64,000 nucleotides of DNA from an uncultured Lachnospiraceae bacterium (GCA_910577275.1 CAJTMW010000001.1:1-64000); one strand, 5' to 3'; counted from the first letter of the stretch, positions 1 to 8,323 are shown. Notes: a model not told the origin generated them from the sequence alone. Numbers and translations are program-made.

Positions 1-3
1 TAT

Positions 4-77
4 GGACCTTTAGCTCAGTTGGTTAGAGCAACCGGCTCATAACCGGTCGGTCCTGGGTTCGAGTCCCCGAAGGTCCA
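4..77 (+). tRNA. tRNA with CAT anticodon (Ile2 or elongator Met)
   Basis: The acceptor arms GGACCTT and AAGGTCC pair perfectly, the D-arm (TAGCTCAGTTGGTTAGAGCA) and T-arm (GGGTTCGAGTCCC) are canonical, and the anticodon loop CTCATAA gives CAT. No CCA is encoded. The acceptor and D-arm resemble Bacillus tRNA-Ile(CAT), which is read as AUA after lysidine modification by TilS, more than the elongator Met tRNA, but the choice needs a tRNA classifier. It is the first of four co-oriented tRNAs, and the cluster may extend upstream of the window. Confidence 0.93.
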
Positions 78-86
78 CTATTTGTA

Positions 87-169
87 ATAAGGAGGGACCC
101 GCGAAGCGGGAGGATGCCTTATCACCATGCAGACACCGGCGAACGGAGTTCGCATTAAATTGTGTCTGC
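87..169 (+). repeat. Structured two-hairpin repeat, copy A
   Basis: Hairpin 1: ATAAGG (87-92) pairs with CCTTAT (117-122), with an inner stem CCCGC (98-102)/GCGGG (106-110) and a purine-rich internal loop AGGGA/AGGATG. Hairpin 2: GCAGACAC (129-136) pairs with GTGTCTGC (162-169), with an inner stem GCGAAC (139-144)/GTTCGC (148-153). A second copy at 35552-35633 keeps hairpin 1 almost unchanged and changes both stems of hairpin 2 with pairing preserved. It lies between two tRNA genes. I do not recognise a named RNA family. Strand is given by analogy with neighbouring transcription. Confidence 0.7.
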
Positions 170-197
170 TCCACTATTTGTAATAAGTTTAGTAATT

Positions 198-271
198 GGC
201 CCGGTGGCTCAGTTGGTTAGAGCGCCGCCCTGTCACGGCGGAGGTCGTGGGTTCGAGTCCCATCCGGGTCG
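198..271 (+). tRNA. tRNA-Asp (GTC)
   Basis: Acceptor GGCCCGG pairs with CCGGGTC (one G-T pair). The anticodon stem CGCCGCC/GGCGG frames the loop CTGTCAC, giving anticodon GTC. The T-arm is GGGTTCGAGTCCC, the discriminator base is G (typical of Asp), and no CCA is encoded. Confidence 0.95.
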
Positions 272-345
272 TTGTAAGTTTCATCTTTACAGATGCCGTT
301 GCGGCATAGTGCGGTATGTCTGCAAAAATGATATGTCAAATATGA

Positions 346-418
346 GGAATCTTAGCTCAGCTGGGAGAGCATCTGCCTTACAAGCAGAGGGTCATAGGTT
401 CGAGCCCTATAGGTTCCA
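346..418 (+). tRNA. tRNA-Val (TAC)
   Basis: Acceptor GGAATCT pairs with AGGTTCC. The anticodon stem TCTGC/GCAGA encloses CTTACAA, giving anticodon TAC. The T-arm is AGGTTCGAGCCCT with discriminator A. No CCA is encoded. Confidence 0.95.
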
Positions 419-424
419 TTTAAT

Positions 425-509
425 GCTGGTGTGGCGGAATAGGCAGACGCAAAGGACTTAAAATCCTTCGGGAGTCAATCTCGTGCCGGTTCAAGTCCGG
501 CCACCAGCA
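425..509 (+). tRNA. tRNA-Leu (TAA)
   Basis: A class II tRNA of about 85 nt. Acceptor GCTGGTG pairs with CACCAGC, the anticodon loop CTTAAAA gives TAA, and a long variable arm (TCGGGAGTCAATCTCG) is present. Discriminator A, no encoded CCA. It starts 6 nt after the Val tRNA and is the last tRNA of the cluster. Confidence 0.95.
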
Positions 510-519
510 TTATTTTTTG

Positions 520-555
520 GAATCCATTCCGGTTGAAGCCGGGGTGGATTTTTTC
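520..555 (+). terminator. Rho-independent terminator of the tRNA cluster
   Basis: AATCCA...CCGG (from 521) pairs with CCGG..TGGATT (to about 550), followed by a T run. It lies directly after the Leu tRNA, so it probably ends the tRNA transcript. Confidence 0.8.
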
Positions 556-594
556 AAAGTGATTTTTCTTCGATAAACAGGAAATTTGTTTTTC

Positions 595-987
595 TTACCA
601 TCGCAGCTCACACTTACCGGTGGCGCCCTTAAATTCCCATCGCAAATAGTACCGGTTTCTTACATCTAATTCTATTTTACCTACAGGAGACAGCGAGTTT
701 AATTTCATTAACGGTTGCTTTTTTCTGTCCGATAGAATTACTTCTACATTCCCTTTTGATAATTGTGCATCCAGGAAGAACTCGTAGGTCTTACTTTCAC
801 GAAATCTCCCTGTGTGCTTAACCCAGCCGGTACAGGAATCCAAAGTTGCTTTATCTGCATTTTTGCCACGACGAAATACAATCATAATTGCAGACGTTCT
901 TCTCAATACGGCAAACCCCTGGCAATACAGGATATATATAAAAGCAAAAACTGCTGCGAAAAACGCAATAAATAATGGTATGTTCAT
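595..987 (-). CDS. Hypothetical single-pass membrane protein, 130 aa
   Basis: Not recognised. The N-terminus (about residues 3-27, PLFIAFFAAVFAFIYILY) is one hydrophobic helix, probably an uncleaved signal anchor. The rest is a small basic domain rich in beta-prone segments, ending in CELRW. The ATG is preceded by AGGAGGGAGATGT, a strong ribosome-binding site, which supports it as a real gene. It stands alone, opposite to the tRNAs. Function unknown; a peripheral envelope role is only a guess from the topology. Confidence 0.6.
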   Translation of the reverse strand: MNIPLFIAFFAAVFAFIYILYCQGFAVLRRTSAIMIVFRRGKNADKATLDSCTGWVKHTGRFRESKTYEFFLDAQLSKGNVEVILSDRKKQPLMKLNSLSPVGKIELDVRNRYYLRWEFKGATGKCELRW

Positions 988-1204
988 ACATCTCCCTCCT
1001 TAAATGCTGATTTGTTTCATTGTTCAACATTGTTATTTTACCATAACTGCACACACAATCCCATTAAATTTTGCTGTGTAAAGAAACTACTATTCGAAAA
1101 AGGCATATCTCAAAATTCAACATAGGCATTAGACATTATAAGTAAAGGGATTTACAATCAATATAGATATTCCCAAAGGGAGAATGATGCGAGGAGTGAT
1201 GAAA

Positions 1205-1966
1205 ATGAAGAAAATATTATCAGTAATTATGGTTTGCGCGACGGTGTTTTCGCTGGCAGGATGCGGAGGGAATGAGACAGGCGGCGGAGACAATGCCGTT
1301 GCAAATGAAAACACGGCGGGGCAGGAAACGTTGGAAAACGGAGAAACAGTTTCAGAGGCAGCGCCGGAGACAGGAGAGGATGAATCAGGGCAGCCGGAAT
1401 CGGAGGACAATATGACAAAGCAGGAAACAGCAGATATGGAAAGCAGCGCGGCAGTTGAATCAGAGACGGAACCTGCAGCAGATGGCAGCAATGCGCTGGT
1501 CGTATATTTTTCATGGTCGGGAAATACGGAAAATGTTGCAAATGCGATTGCGGCCCGGACAGGGGCGGATGTATTTGAAATCGTTCCTGAGGAAGCCTAT
1601 ATAGACGATTATAATACGCTTTTGGATGTTGCGGGGCAGGAAAAGGAAAGCGGCGCGCGCCCGGCAATTGCGGGCAGTATAGAGGACATTGACCGGTACG
1701 ACGTTATTTTTGTGGGATATCCCAACTGGTGGGGCGATATGCCGATGATTCTGTATACTTTTTTTGACAGCTATGACCTTTCCGGTAAGACCATTGCCCC
1801 GTTTTGTACCAGCGGAGGGAGCGGCCTGTCAGGCACGGTGGACAGTATCAAAGGACTGGAACCGGACGCAGAGGTTCTTGAGGGACTTCATATCAGCAGT
1901 TCGTCCGCGTCCAGTCCGAACGAAGCGGTAAGCGACTGGCTAGGCAGATTGGGGTTTGCGGAATAG
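1205..1966 (+). CDS. Flavodoxin-like lipoprotein
   Basis: The start chosen is the ATG at 1205, because GAGGAG ends 8 nt upstream; ATGs at 1184, 1187 and 1199 are in frame but less well placed. The N-terminus MKKILSVIMVCATVFSLAGC is a lipoprotein signal with lipobox LAGC (Cys20). An acidic, low-complexity linker follows to about residue 90. The C-terminal ~155 residues form a flavodoxin fold (Flavodoxin_4 type): FSWSGNTENVA is the FMN phosphate loop and VGYPNWWGDMP the second flavin loop. Such proteins carry FMN outside the membrane and pass electrons to an unknown partner. The MATE exporter follows after 35 nt, so co-transcription is likely. Confidence 0.88.
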   Translation: MKKILSVIMVCATVFSLAGCGGNETGGGDNAVANENTAGQETLENGETVSEAAPETGEDESGQPESEDNMTKQETADMESSAAVESETEPAADGSNALVVYFSWSGNTENVANAIAARTGADVFEIVPEEAYIDDYNTLLDVAGQEKESGARPAIAGSIEDIDRYDVIFVGYPNWWGDMPMILYTFFDSYDLSGKTIAPFCTSGGSGLSGTVDSIKGLEPDAEVLEGLHISSSSASSPNEAVSDWLGRLGFAE

Positions 1967-2001
1967 AGAAAAGTAAAATAAAAAAGAAAAGAGAGATTAA
2001 T

Positions 2002-3351
2002 GTGAAAATCAATAACAAAGAGGAAATGTTCAGCAATAAAGATTTGAAAAATCTGATTATACCATTGTTTCTGGAACAGCTCCTTACGATTCTGGTGGGG
2101 CTGGCGGATACCTTTGTAATCAGCTTTGTGGGCGAGGCGGCAGTATCCGGCGTATCCCTTGTCAATTCCTTTAATACCATATTCATTTTCCTGTTTACGG
2201 CTCTTGCCTCCGGGGGTGCGGTAATCGTAAGCCAGTATATCGGAAGTAAAAAGACGGCGGAAGCAGGGGAGGCTGCAAGTCAGCTGCTGATGATTTCCAC
2301 GGTTTTTTCAGCGGGTATCGTCATATTGCTTTTGATGTTTGGAAGACCGATTCTGGGGCTGGTATTCGGACGGGTGGAAGAGGATGTTATGGAGGCGTGT
2401 GTGACATACCTGCGGATATCCGCGTATTCCTATCCGGCGCTTGCGGTCTATAACGCCGGGGCGGCGCTCTACCGAAGTATCGGGAAAACCAGTGTTACCA
2501 TGTATATTGCGGTCGTCTCCAATGTGATAAATGTGGTCGGCAATCTGATTGGAGTATTCGTCCTCCACGCAGGAGTGGCAGGGGTCGCGTACCCTTCCCT
2601 GCTTGCAAGGCTGTTTTCGGCAGCAGCAGTAACGGTTCTCTGTTTCAGAAAAGGGAACGGCGTATATTACACCGGACAGTGGATATGCAGATGGAACGCC
2701 GGGCTTTTGAAACGTATTTTAAAGATAGCGGTTCCAAACGGCGTGGAGCAGGGGATTTTCCAGTTTGTGAAGGTGGCGCTCAGCAGCATTGTCGCCCTGT
2801 TCGGGACTTACCAGATTGCGGCCAACGGAATCGCGCAGAGCATCTGGTCCCTTGCGGCTTTGGTCTGCGTGACCATGGGGCCGGTGTTTATTACGGTAAT
2901 CGGCCAGTGTATGGGTGCGGGGGACGCCAAGGCGGCGGAATATTATTTTCACAAGCTCTTGAAAGTAACGCTTTTGTTCTCGGTGGTATGGAATACGGCG
3001 GTTTTTGCGCTGACGCCCGTCATTATGCCGTTTTTTGACGTGGCGCCGGAAACCAGGAACCTGACGGTGTGGCTGGTTCTGATTCACAATATATTTAACT
3101 GCATTGCCTTTCCCTTTGCGGACCCGTTGGGAAAAGGGCTTCGCGCGGCGGGCGACGTGAAATTTACGGTGGTCTGGTCGTTGATTACCACCATTGGCGT
3201 GCGGCTTCTTTCGTCGATTCTGTTTGCCATTGTATTTGATATGGGCGTAATCGGGATTGCCTTTGCAATGAGTCTGGACTGGTGTGTACGGGCGGTGGTA
3301 TTTTATATCCGCTTCAGGAGCGGAAAATGGAAAAATTATCAGTTGATTTGA
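2002..3351 (+). CDS. MATE family efflux transporter
   Basis: A 449-residue polytopic protein with about 12 hydrophobic helices in two related halves, the usual MATE (MatE x2) length and layout. The N-terminus FSNKDLKNLIIPLFLEQLL is typical of clostridial MATE proteins. Members export cationic drugs, flavins or other small molecules using Na+ or H+ gradients; the substrate here is unknown. The start is GTG at 2002, downstream of AAAAGAGAG. The DUF4405 gene follows after 21 nt, and the flavodoxin lipoprotein precedes it, so these three may form one redox or export operon. Confidence 0.92.
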   Translation: MKINNKEEMFSNKDLKNLIIPLFLEQLLTILVGLADTFVISFVGEAAVSGVSLVNSFNTIFIFLFTALASGGAVIVSQYIGSKKTAEAGEAASQLLMISTVFSAGIVILLLMFGRPILGLVFGRVEEDVMEACVTYLRISAYSYPALAVYNAGAALYRSIGKTSVTMYIAVVSNVINVVGNLIGVFVLHAGVAGVAYPSLLARLFSAAAVTVLCFRKGNGVYYTGQWICRWNAGLLKRILKIAVPNGVEQGIFQFVKVALSSIVALFGTYQIAANGIAQSIWSLAALVCVTMGPVFITVIGQCMGAGDAKAAEYYFHKLLKVTLLFSVVWNTAVFALTPVIMPFFDVAPETRNLTVWLVLIHNIFNCIAFPFADPLGKGLRAAGDVKFTVVWSLITTIGVRLLSSILFAIVFDMGVIGIAFAMSLDWCVRAVVFYIRFRSGKWKNYQLI

Positions 3352-3372
3352 AAGGGAAATGGTGGAGGCAGT

Positions 3373-4059
3373 ATGAAAACAAAGGCCAAAATAAAGTGGA
3401 CGCTGGATATTCTGATGACCGCAGCGCTGTTTTTCCTTATGGGGTATCAGTTCTGGGGCGAGAGCGCGCATGAATGGATTGGGGCCGGGATGCTGGCAGC
3501 GTTTGCTGCCCATCAGGTCTGCAACATGAGCTGGTATAAAAGCCTGTTCCGGGGAAGATATACGCCCATGCGCACCCTTCAGTGCAGCGTTAACATCCTG
3601 ACCCTTGCGGCAATGCTTGGGCTGCTGTACAGCGGGATTGTCATGTCCAGACATGTGTTTGCGTTTCTGCCCATAGGGGGCGGGATGGCGCTGGCAAGGC
3701 GGCTGCACATCCTGGGCTCTTATTGGGGATATCTGCTGATGAGCCTGCACCTTGGCCTGCACTGGGGGATGGTTTTGAATCTGGCTGTAAAAAATAACAT
3801 GAGGCAGCGTAAATATCGGACGGCGGGTTTTACCGCAGGTCTGTTTATTGCAGCTTATGGAATTTATGTTTTCATCAAACGGGATTTTCCCACATATATG
3901 TTCCTGCGCAGCGAATTTGTGTTTCTGGATTATGAGGAGTCAAGGCTGTTGTTCTTTTTGGATTACCTTGGGCTGATGGGGTTGTGTATTTTCGTAGCGC
4001 ATTATGGTGCGAAGCTGGTTAAAAGGGCGGGAAGCGGACAGAAGAAAGACGGGAGATGA
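3373..4059 (+). CDS. DUF4405-type membrane protein (possible b-type cytochrome)
   Basis: A 228-residue membrane protein with about six helices. Histidines lie within or at the ends of helices (HEWIG, AAHQVC, SRHVF, RLHIL, and HLGLHWG), as in DUF4405 proteins, which are proposed to be cytochrome b561-like haem carriers. GGTGGAGG lies at the correct distance from the ATG. Its position downstream of an extracytoplasmic flavodoxin lipoprotein suggests, as inference, transfer of electrons across the membrane to that flavoprotein. Confidence 0.75.
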   Translation: MKTKAKIKWTLDILMTAALFFLMGYQFWGESAHEWIGAGMLAAFAAHQVCNMSWYKSLFRGRYTPMRTLQCSVNILTLAAMLGLLYSGIVMSRHVFAFLPIGGGMALARRLHILGSYWGYLLMSLHLGLHWGMVLNLAVKNNMRQRKYRTAGFTAGLFIAAYGIYVFIKRDFPTYMFLRSEFVFLDYEESRLLFFLDYLGLMGLCIFVAHYGAKLVKRAGSGQKKDGR

Positions 4060-4076
4060 AAGAAAAGCTTCATTTG

Positions 4077-4132
4077 TTGATATGTCCCCTGTAGTGAATT
4101 ATGATATACTATATTATGATTCACTATAGGGG
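4077..4132 (+). promoter_or_regulatory. Promoter embedded in a 47-bp palindrome
   Basis: TTGATA (4077-4082), a 17-bp spacer and TATGAT (4100-4105) form a good sigma-A promoter for the gene at 4177. The -10 lies inside a near-perfect inverted repeat at 4086-4132 (arms CCCCTGTAGTGAATTATGAT and its complement with about two mismatches). A palindrome covering the -10 region and start site is a plausible operator. Confidence 0.65.
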
Positions 4133-4176
4133 ATTATATTTGAAAATCCGTTTTAATTATTTGGGAGGAAAAGCAT

Positions 4177-4419
4177 ATGCTTGACGTTTTTACAGGTCTT
4201 GGGAAAGCAATTTTTGGTTCTAAAGAAAAAAGAAAAACCTACGACAGCGAAAACACCCGGCCGGTTTTAAAGTGCAGTATCTGCAACGGGGAGCAGGTGG
4301 CCGGTTTCAAGGACGTCCGCACGGGAAAGTTCGAGGAGGTCATGCTCATCAGGAGCGAAAAGGATTTGAAGGAGTTTATGGAAGCGTATGGAATCCGGGA
4401 GATTTCAAAGGAGTATTGA
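4177..4419 (+). CDS. Conserved small protein with a CxxC motif, 80 aa
   Basis: Function not recognised. The first ~20 residues are amphipathic (MLDVFTGLGKAIFGSKEKRK). A CSIC motif (CxxC) with a later TGKF segment follows in a compact C-terminal half that could bind a metal or be redox active. GGGAGG precedes the ATG with good spacing, and the promoter at 4077-4105 serves it. Monocistronic. Similar small proteins occur in clostridial genomes, sometimes under unreliable enzyme names, so no enzymatic role is claimed. Confidence 0.7.
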   Translation: MLDVFTGLGKAIFGSKEKRKTYDSENTRPVLKCSICNGEQVAGFKDVRTGKFEEVMLIRSEKDLKEFMEAYGIREISKEY

Positions 4420-4572
4420 CGTACGGTTTTTTAAAAATTTTATTTATATCCTCAAAATCACATGAGATAACCGTATCTTTTATGTAGGAACCGGAATTGA
4501 GAAATTTGAGAACAGTGCTGTAAGTCTGGCAGTAGATAAACAGGTGCGGTTTGAAAGAAAGGTATGGTGATT

Positions 4573-5619
4573 ATGAAGCTGAAAAAGATTTTAATCTGCG
4601 GGATTCTGATAAGTATGGTGTCAGGAACATGCGCGTGTTCCAGGCAGGCGGAAAATAAGGGAGAAAATGCGCCGGAAATTTCTTCGGAAGCAGAGACAGG
4701 CGGGCAGGAGGAAGCGTCGCAAAGGGACGGCGCATCAGATGCGGAAGGTGAAGATGCGTCCGCTCAAACCGATGATGCGTCCAGAGCAGGCGCGGCGGAC
4801 GAGACGCCGCAAAGCAGCGATACCGGGGAGGCCGGTACAGCGGAAGGCAACCTTGACGATGCAATATGCGGGCTTCCCCTTGCCCGAAGCCGGGAGGAGG
4901 AAGGGATTGATTTTGTGGGAATAGGCGCCCATATAAAGGAAATCCATGGAGGCACGCTTTTAATCAGCTCGGATTCGGACGATTATCCGGGGGTATTTAC
5001 TGTGGAAGGAGCGGATGAGATGCCGGAGTTTGCCAATTTGCAGGAAGGCGGTTCCATCCAGATTCTGATGCAGAAGCTTGCGGAAACCGACGGACAGGGG
5101 CTTGCGAAGTACCGGGCGGAGAGACTTGGGATTGTATCAGAGGATGAGGAGGAAGCCCATGCGGATATTCTTCTGACGGATGTTCCCACGCTTACGCTTC
5201 AGGACGCTTTGTCAAGTACAATGAATGTGACGGAGGTGCGGCCCGGCAATTACAACTGGAATGTAGTGGACGGTGAGGAAGGAACGAGCGTTATTGCCTG
5301 CGGGCCGGCGCCGTTGGAGGAAGCGGCCATGGATTTTACCGTAAGGCTGAAGGTGCCGGAATATAACGGCACAGGGGGCGTGCCTTATGTGTTTTCCACC
5401 ACGATTGCGCCGGACAGTCTGCTTATCTGCCAGTGGAACGTAGAAGATATTGGCAATACGGAGGCAAAAGCGGAAAAGGTGATAAAATATTATTATAAGA
5501 CGCCGATTCTGGAGCTGGAAGCCGGAAAAGTTTATGATTTTGCAATGGAATGGAAAAAGGAGAATGCCGGAAAAAATAAATTTTACGGAAACGCGGGCTA
5601 TGTGCTGGTGACGGAGTAG
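4573..5619 (+). CDS. Hypothetical lipoprotein, 348 aa
   Basis: The start is ATG 4573; an ATG at 4564 is too close to AAGG at 4559-4562. The signal peptide is MKLKKILICGILISMVSGTCAC with a lipobox-like GTCAC. A long Glu/Asp/Ala-rich, probably disordered stretch follows to about residue 95. The C-terminal ~240 residues form an unrecognised, beta-rich domain (TLLISSDSDDYPGVFTV ... KVYDFAMEWKKENAGKN). The acidic linker after the lipobox resembles those of two other lipoproteins in this window (1205, 39378). Function unknown; surface-exposed on the membrane. Confidence 0.75.
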   Translation: MKLKKILICGILISMVSGTCACSRQAENKGENAPEISSEAETGGQEEASQRDGASDAEGEDASAQTDDASRAGAADETPQSSDTGEAGTAEGNLDDAICGLPLARSREEEGIDFVGIGAHIKEIHGGTLLISSDSDDYPGVFTVEGADEMPEFANLQEGGSIQILMQKLAETDGQGLAKYRAERLGIVSEDEEEAHADILLTDVPTLTLQDALSSTMNVTEVRPGNYNWNVVDGEEGTSVIACGPAPLEEAAMDFTVRLKVPEYNGTGGVPYVFSTTIAPDSLLICQWNVEDIGNTEAKAEKVIKYYYKTPILELEAGKVYDFAMEWKKENAGKNKFYGNAGYVLVTE

Positions 5620-5753
5620 GTGCGGCCGGCAGGCTGCAGCGGCAAAGGGAGCATAAATCAGTTTTCAGATTTCATGGGGCGGGGAAGCTGTAACAGAATC
5701 CAGGAACCAAAATATATTATTCTATAAGAATATGTTTTGGAGATAACTTTTAT

Positions 5754-6296
5754 ATGGAAGAGAGATGTCTGACAAACAACTGCAGCTTTACCGGAGTGAA
5801 GCCGATTATGGCGGATTTGCCTTATCCGGAAACTAAGGTGCGTGGAAGGAACCGGAATTACGCGGATTTGCTGAGCGTCGATTACTGCGGCTTCGTATCG
5901 GAGATGTCTGCAATTACGCAGTATATCAACAATGAAAACCGTATTTCTTTTGAGAGATGCACTCTGGCGAGGACGCTTCTTGGAATTGCCATGGCGGAAA
6001 TGATGCATCTTCAGAAGCTGGGAGAGCTGATTGTGCTCCTTGGCGGAAACGTCGATTTTTCCGCCAAAACCCGCAACGGCCGTCCGAAATTATGGACGCC
6101 GGAGTATTTGACGATTCCCGAGAATATTGATAAAATGCTTATAGCGGATATAGAGGCTGAAAAAGAGGCGATTCGTCAGTATGAAATGCATATCAATATG
6201 ATAGACGACGACTGTGTAAACGCTGTTCTTAAGCGGATTATTCTGGACGAGGAATATCATATTATGCTTCTTAAGGCTTTGAGAGGCGAAAGATAA
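5754..6296 (+). CDS. Ferritin-like (rubrerythrin-type) di-iron protein
   Basis: 180 residues, mostly helical, with the spacing of a ferritin-like four-helix bundle: Glu in EMSAITQY, the pair E..H in AEMMHLQKLGEL, Glu in EAEKEAIRQYE, and E..H in DEEYHIMLLKAL. These are the expected carboxylate and histidine ligands of a di-iron or di-manganese site. Proteins of this size may detoxify peroxide or be spore-associated (CotJC/manganese-catalase relatives). A cysteine-containing N-terminus (CLTNNC) precedes the bundle. GGAGA lies upstream of the ATG. Specific reaction unknown. Confidence 0.72.
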   Translation: MEERCLTNNCSFTGVKPIMADLPYPETKVRGRNRNYADLLSVDYCGFVSEMSAITQYINNENRISFERCTLARTLLGIAMAEMMHLQKLGELIVLLGGNVDFSAKTRNGRPKLWTPEYLTIPENIDKMLIADIEAEKEAIRQYEMHINMIDDDCVNAVLKRIILDEEYHIMLLKALRGER

Positions 6297-6317
6297 CGGC
6301 AACATTTGTCTGCGCAC

Positions 6318-6365
6318 GGCAGCTGCCAAAAGACATGTCCGCATGGCTTGTTGCCCGCAGGAATA
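6318..6365 (+). repeat. Dispersed ~50-bp repeat, copy 1
   Basis: The sequence GGCAGCTGCCAAAA...CATGTCCGCATGGCTTG followed by TTGCCCGCAGGAATAA closely matches 62739-62797. Here it lies between the ferritin-like gene and the PAP2 gene, ending just before the PAP2 ribosome-binding site. Confidence 0.6.
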
Positions 6366-6377
6366 AAGGGGATAAAG

Positions 6378-6941
6378 ATGTTGGAGACATTACTTAACAT
6401 AGACGGGGGAATTCTGTTGTTTTTGCAGGAGGCGGTGAGGAATCCTGTTCTGAATCCGATTATGGTGCTTATCACCAGTCTCGGGAATGCGGGAATTATA
6501 TGGATGCTGCTTACAATTGCGCTCCTCATTCCCGAAAAAACCAGAAAAATCGGCTGCATGAGCGCCTGCGCCCTTCTTGCGTCCCTGCTGTTTAACAATA
6601 TCCTGCTGAAAAATATGGTGGCGAGAGTCCGCCCTTACAATGCCATGGAGGCGCTTGTACCGATTGTCAAAAAGCCCTCGGAATTTTCCTTCCCCTCCGG
6701 CCATGCGGGAAGCTCCTTTGCGGCCGCCTGCGTGCTGTACCGGAAGCTGCCGAAAAAGCAGGGCGTCTGGGCACTCATCCTTGCGGTGCTGATTTCCTTT
6801 TCCCGGCTGTATGTGGGGGTGCATTACCCCACCGACATTCTTGCGGGAGCAGTAGTCGGAATCGTCTGCAGCTACATAGGAGAATGGGTGGTGACGCTGG
6901 CAGAAAAGCTGAAAAGGGATTCGGAAGTTAAAATTGAATAA
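6378..6941 (+). CDS. PAP2 family phosphatase (probable undecaprenyl-diphosphate phosphatase)
   Basis: 187 residues from ATG 6378, chosen because AAAGGGG lies just upstream; an in-frame ATG at 6306 has no site and reads through a repeat. Several membrane helices are visible. All three PAP2 motifs are present: KNMVARVRP (KxxxxxxRP), PSGH, and SRLYVGVHYPTD (SRxxxxxHxxxD), with the catalytic histidines. BcrC/YbjG-type members recycle undecaprenyl pyrophosphate outside the membrane; others act on lipid phosphates. The terminator at 6971 closes the unit. Confidence 0.9.
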   Translation: MLETLLNIDGGILLFLQEAVRNPVLNPIMVLITSLGNAGIIWMLLTIALLIPEKTRKIGCMSACALLASLLFNNILLKNMVARVRPYNAMEALVPIVKKPSEFSFPSGHAGSSFAAACVLYRKLPKKQGVWALILAVLISFSRLYVGVHYPTDILAGAVVGIVCSYIGEWVVTLAEKLKRDSEVKIE

Positions 6942-6970
6942 AAATGGCGGAGCTATCCGCCCACCCCGCA

Positions 6971-7006
6971 GCGGACGCTTTGCAAAACAGGGCGTCCGTT
7001 TTGTTA
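6971..7006 (+). terminator. Terminator after the PAP2 gene
   Basis: GCGGACGC (6971-6978) pairs with GCGTCCG (6992-6998), followed by TTTTGTT. Immediately downstream is TATAATAAGCTGGC, which also begins each unit of the tandem repeats at 29008. Confidence 0.85.
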
Positions 7007-7205
7007 TAATAAGCTGGCCCGCGGGCAATGTGCCGCGCATCTTATCCATGGAAAAAGCATCTCATCCTTTCGCCCGTCTTTTTTCTGAAAAATCATGCTA
7101 TCCTTTTTGCAGAGATTAGAATAACGGTATCTGACCAAAGGCTCCCAAAGCCAGGGATATTTTCCGGTCAGACGCCGGAAAAACGAAAAGGGAGGAGTAA
7201 CTAAA

Positions 7206-8282
7206 ATGGAAGAAAGAAGCGGGAAGGAAAAAATGAAAAAAGCGGTAATCAGGTGTTTGAAAATATGCGCGGTTCTTGCGGTGGTGATTCTGGCATTGCG
7301 GACGGCGTTGTTCCCGCCCTACAGGCAACCGCAGGTGACCGGCGATTTGGCGGTTAAGGTGCAGGAATTTACCTGGGAGGACACAGACAGGGTGGAAAGC
7401 TTTACAGATACAGGGGATAATCGTATGCTGACGGTGAAATTCTGGTATCCTGAAAGGGAGGGGAGCTATCCGCTGGTCATTTTTTCCCACGGGGCGTTCG
7501 GGGTGATTGACAGCAATTATTCCACCTGTACGGAGCTTGCCTCCCACGGTTATGTGGTGGCAAGTATCGGGCACCCTTATCATGCAATGTTTGTAAAAGA
7601 TGTGAACGGTAAGGTTACCACGGCGGACCCGGATTTTGTAAAGGAGGTATTTGCGGTGAATGATGAGGATGACCCGAACCTGGAGGAAAAAATTTATCTT
7701 AGGGGAAAGGAATGGATGGCGCTGCGGGTGGCGGACGAGGAGTTTGTACTGGATACGATTCTGGCGAAGGCGGAAAACGGGGAGGAGGCTCCTTTTTCTC
7801 TGATAGATAAGGAAAAAATCGGTCTGTTCGGCCATTCCATGGGAGGTGCATCCAGCGTTGCCCTTGGAAGGATAAGAAAGGATGAAATCGGCGCGGTGGC
7901 GGATTTGGAGGGAACCATGCTGGGCGAGTATGTGGGCTTTGAAAACGGCAGGGAGATTTTTAACAGCGAGCCTTATCCGGTTCCGCTTCTGGACGTAAAT
8001 TCCAGAGATGCCTATGAGGAGGCGCTTACCATAGGGGGCGAGGGCTATGTGAATTTTTATGTGGGGAAAAATGCGGAGGATTATAAGTCGGTTATCTTTA
8101 ACGACGCGGGGCATTTGAACTTTACGGATTTGCCGCTGGTATCGCCGGCGCTTGCCCGGCTTTTAGGCGTGGGCAAGGTGGATAAGAGGGAATGTATTGA
8201 AAATGTCAATCAAATGGTGTTAAACTGGTTTGACTGTTATTTAAAGGGGAAGGAGTCCCTTGACATAGCCGATGAGTATTGA
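7206..8282 (+). CDS. Alpha/beta hydrolase, PAF-acetylhydrolase-like, membrane anchored
   Basis: 358 residues. An N-terminal helix (about 13-33) anchors the protein. The hydrolase core has PLVIFSHGAFG (oxyanion region), FGHSMGG with nucleophile Ser211, and NDAGHLNFTDL with the probable catalytic His. The overall pattern matches the plasma PAF-acetylhydrolase/dienelactone hydrolase group of esterases. The substrate is unknown, presumably a short ester or lipid outside the membrane. GGGAGGAG precedes the ATG by 9 nt. The LytTR regulator follows within about 40 nt, so the hydrolase may belong to that operon. Confidence 0.85.
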   Translation: MEERSGKEKMKKAVIRCLKICAVLAVVILALRTALFPPYRQPQVTGDLAVKVQEFTWEDTDRVESFTDTGDNRMLTVKFWYPEREGSYPLVIFSHGAFGVIDSNYSTCTELASHGYVVASIGHPYHAMFVKDVNGKVTTADPDFVKEVFAVNDEDDPNLEEKIYLRGKEWMALRVADEEFVLDTILAKAENGEEAPFSLIDKEKIGLFGHSMGGASSVALGRIRKDEIGAVADLEGTMLGEYVGFENGREIFNSEPYPVPLLDVNSRDAYEEALTIGGEGYVNFYVGKNAEDYKSVIFNDAGHLNFTDLPLVSPALARLLGVGKVDKRECIENVNQMVLNWFDCYLKGKESLDIADEY

Positions 8283-8323
8283 GGATGGGGACAGGGAAAG
8301 CAAAGGGAGGCATGTATGGAGGC

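Noticed and set aside
162..461. 99-residue reading frame across the tRNA cluster
   Set aside because: It translates tRNA genes and is not a protein gene.
2719..3762. 347-residue reading frame on the minus strand
   Set aside because: Antisense to the MATE and DUF4405 genes; Arg/His/Pro-rich with no recognisable domain.
7116..8114. 332-residue reading frame on the minus strand
   Set aside because: Shadow of the alpha/beta hydrolase gene, no start signal or family features.
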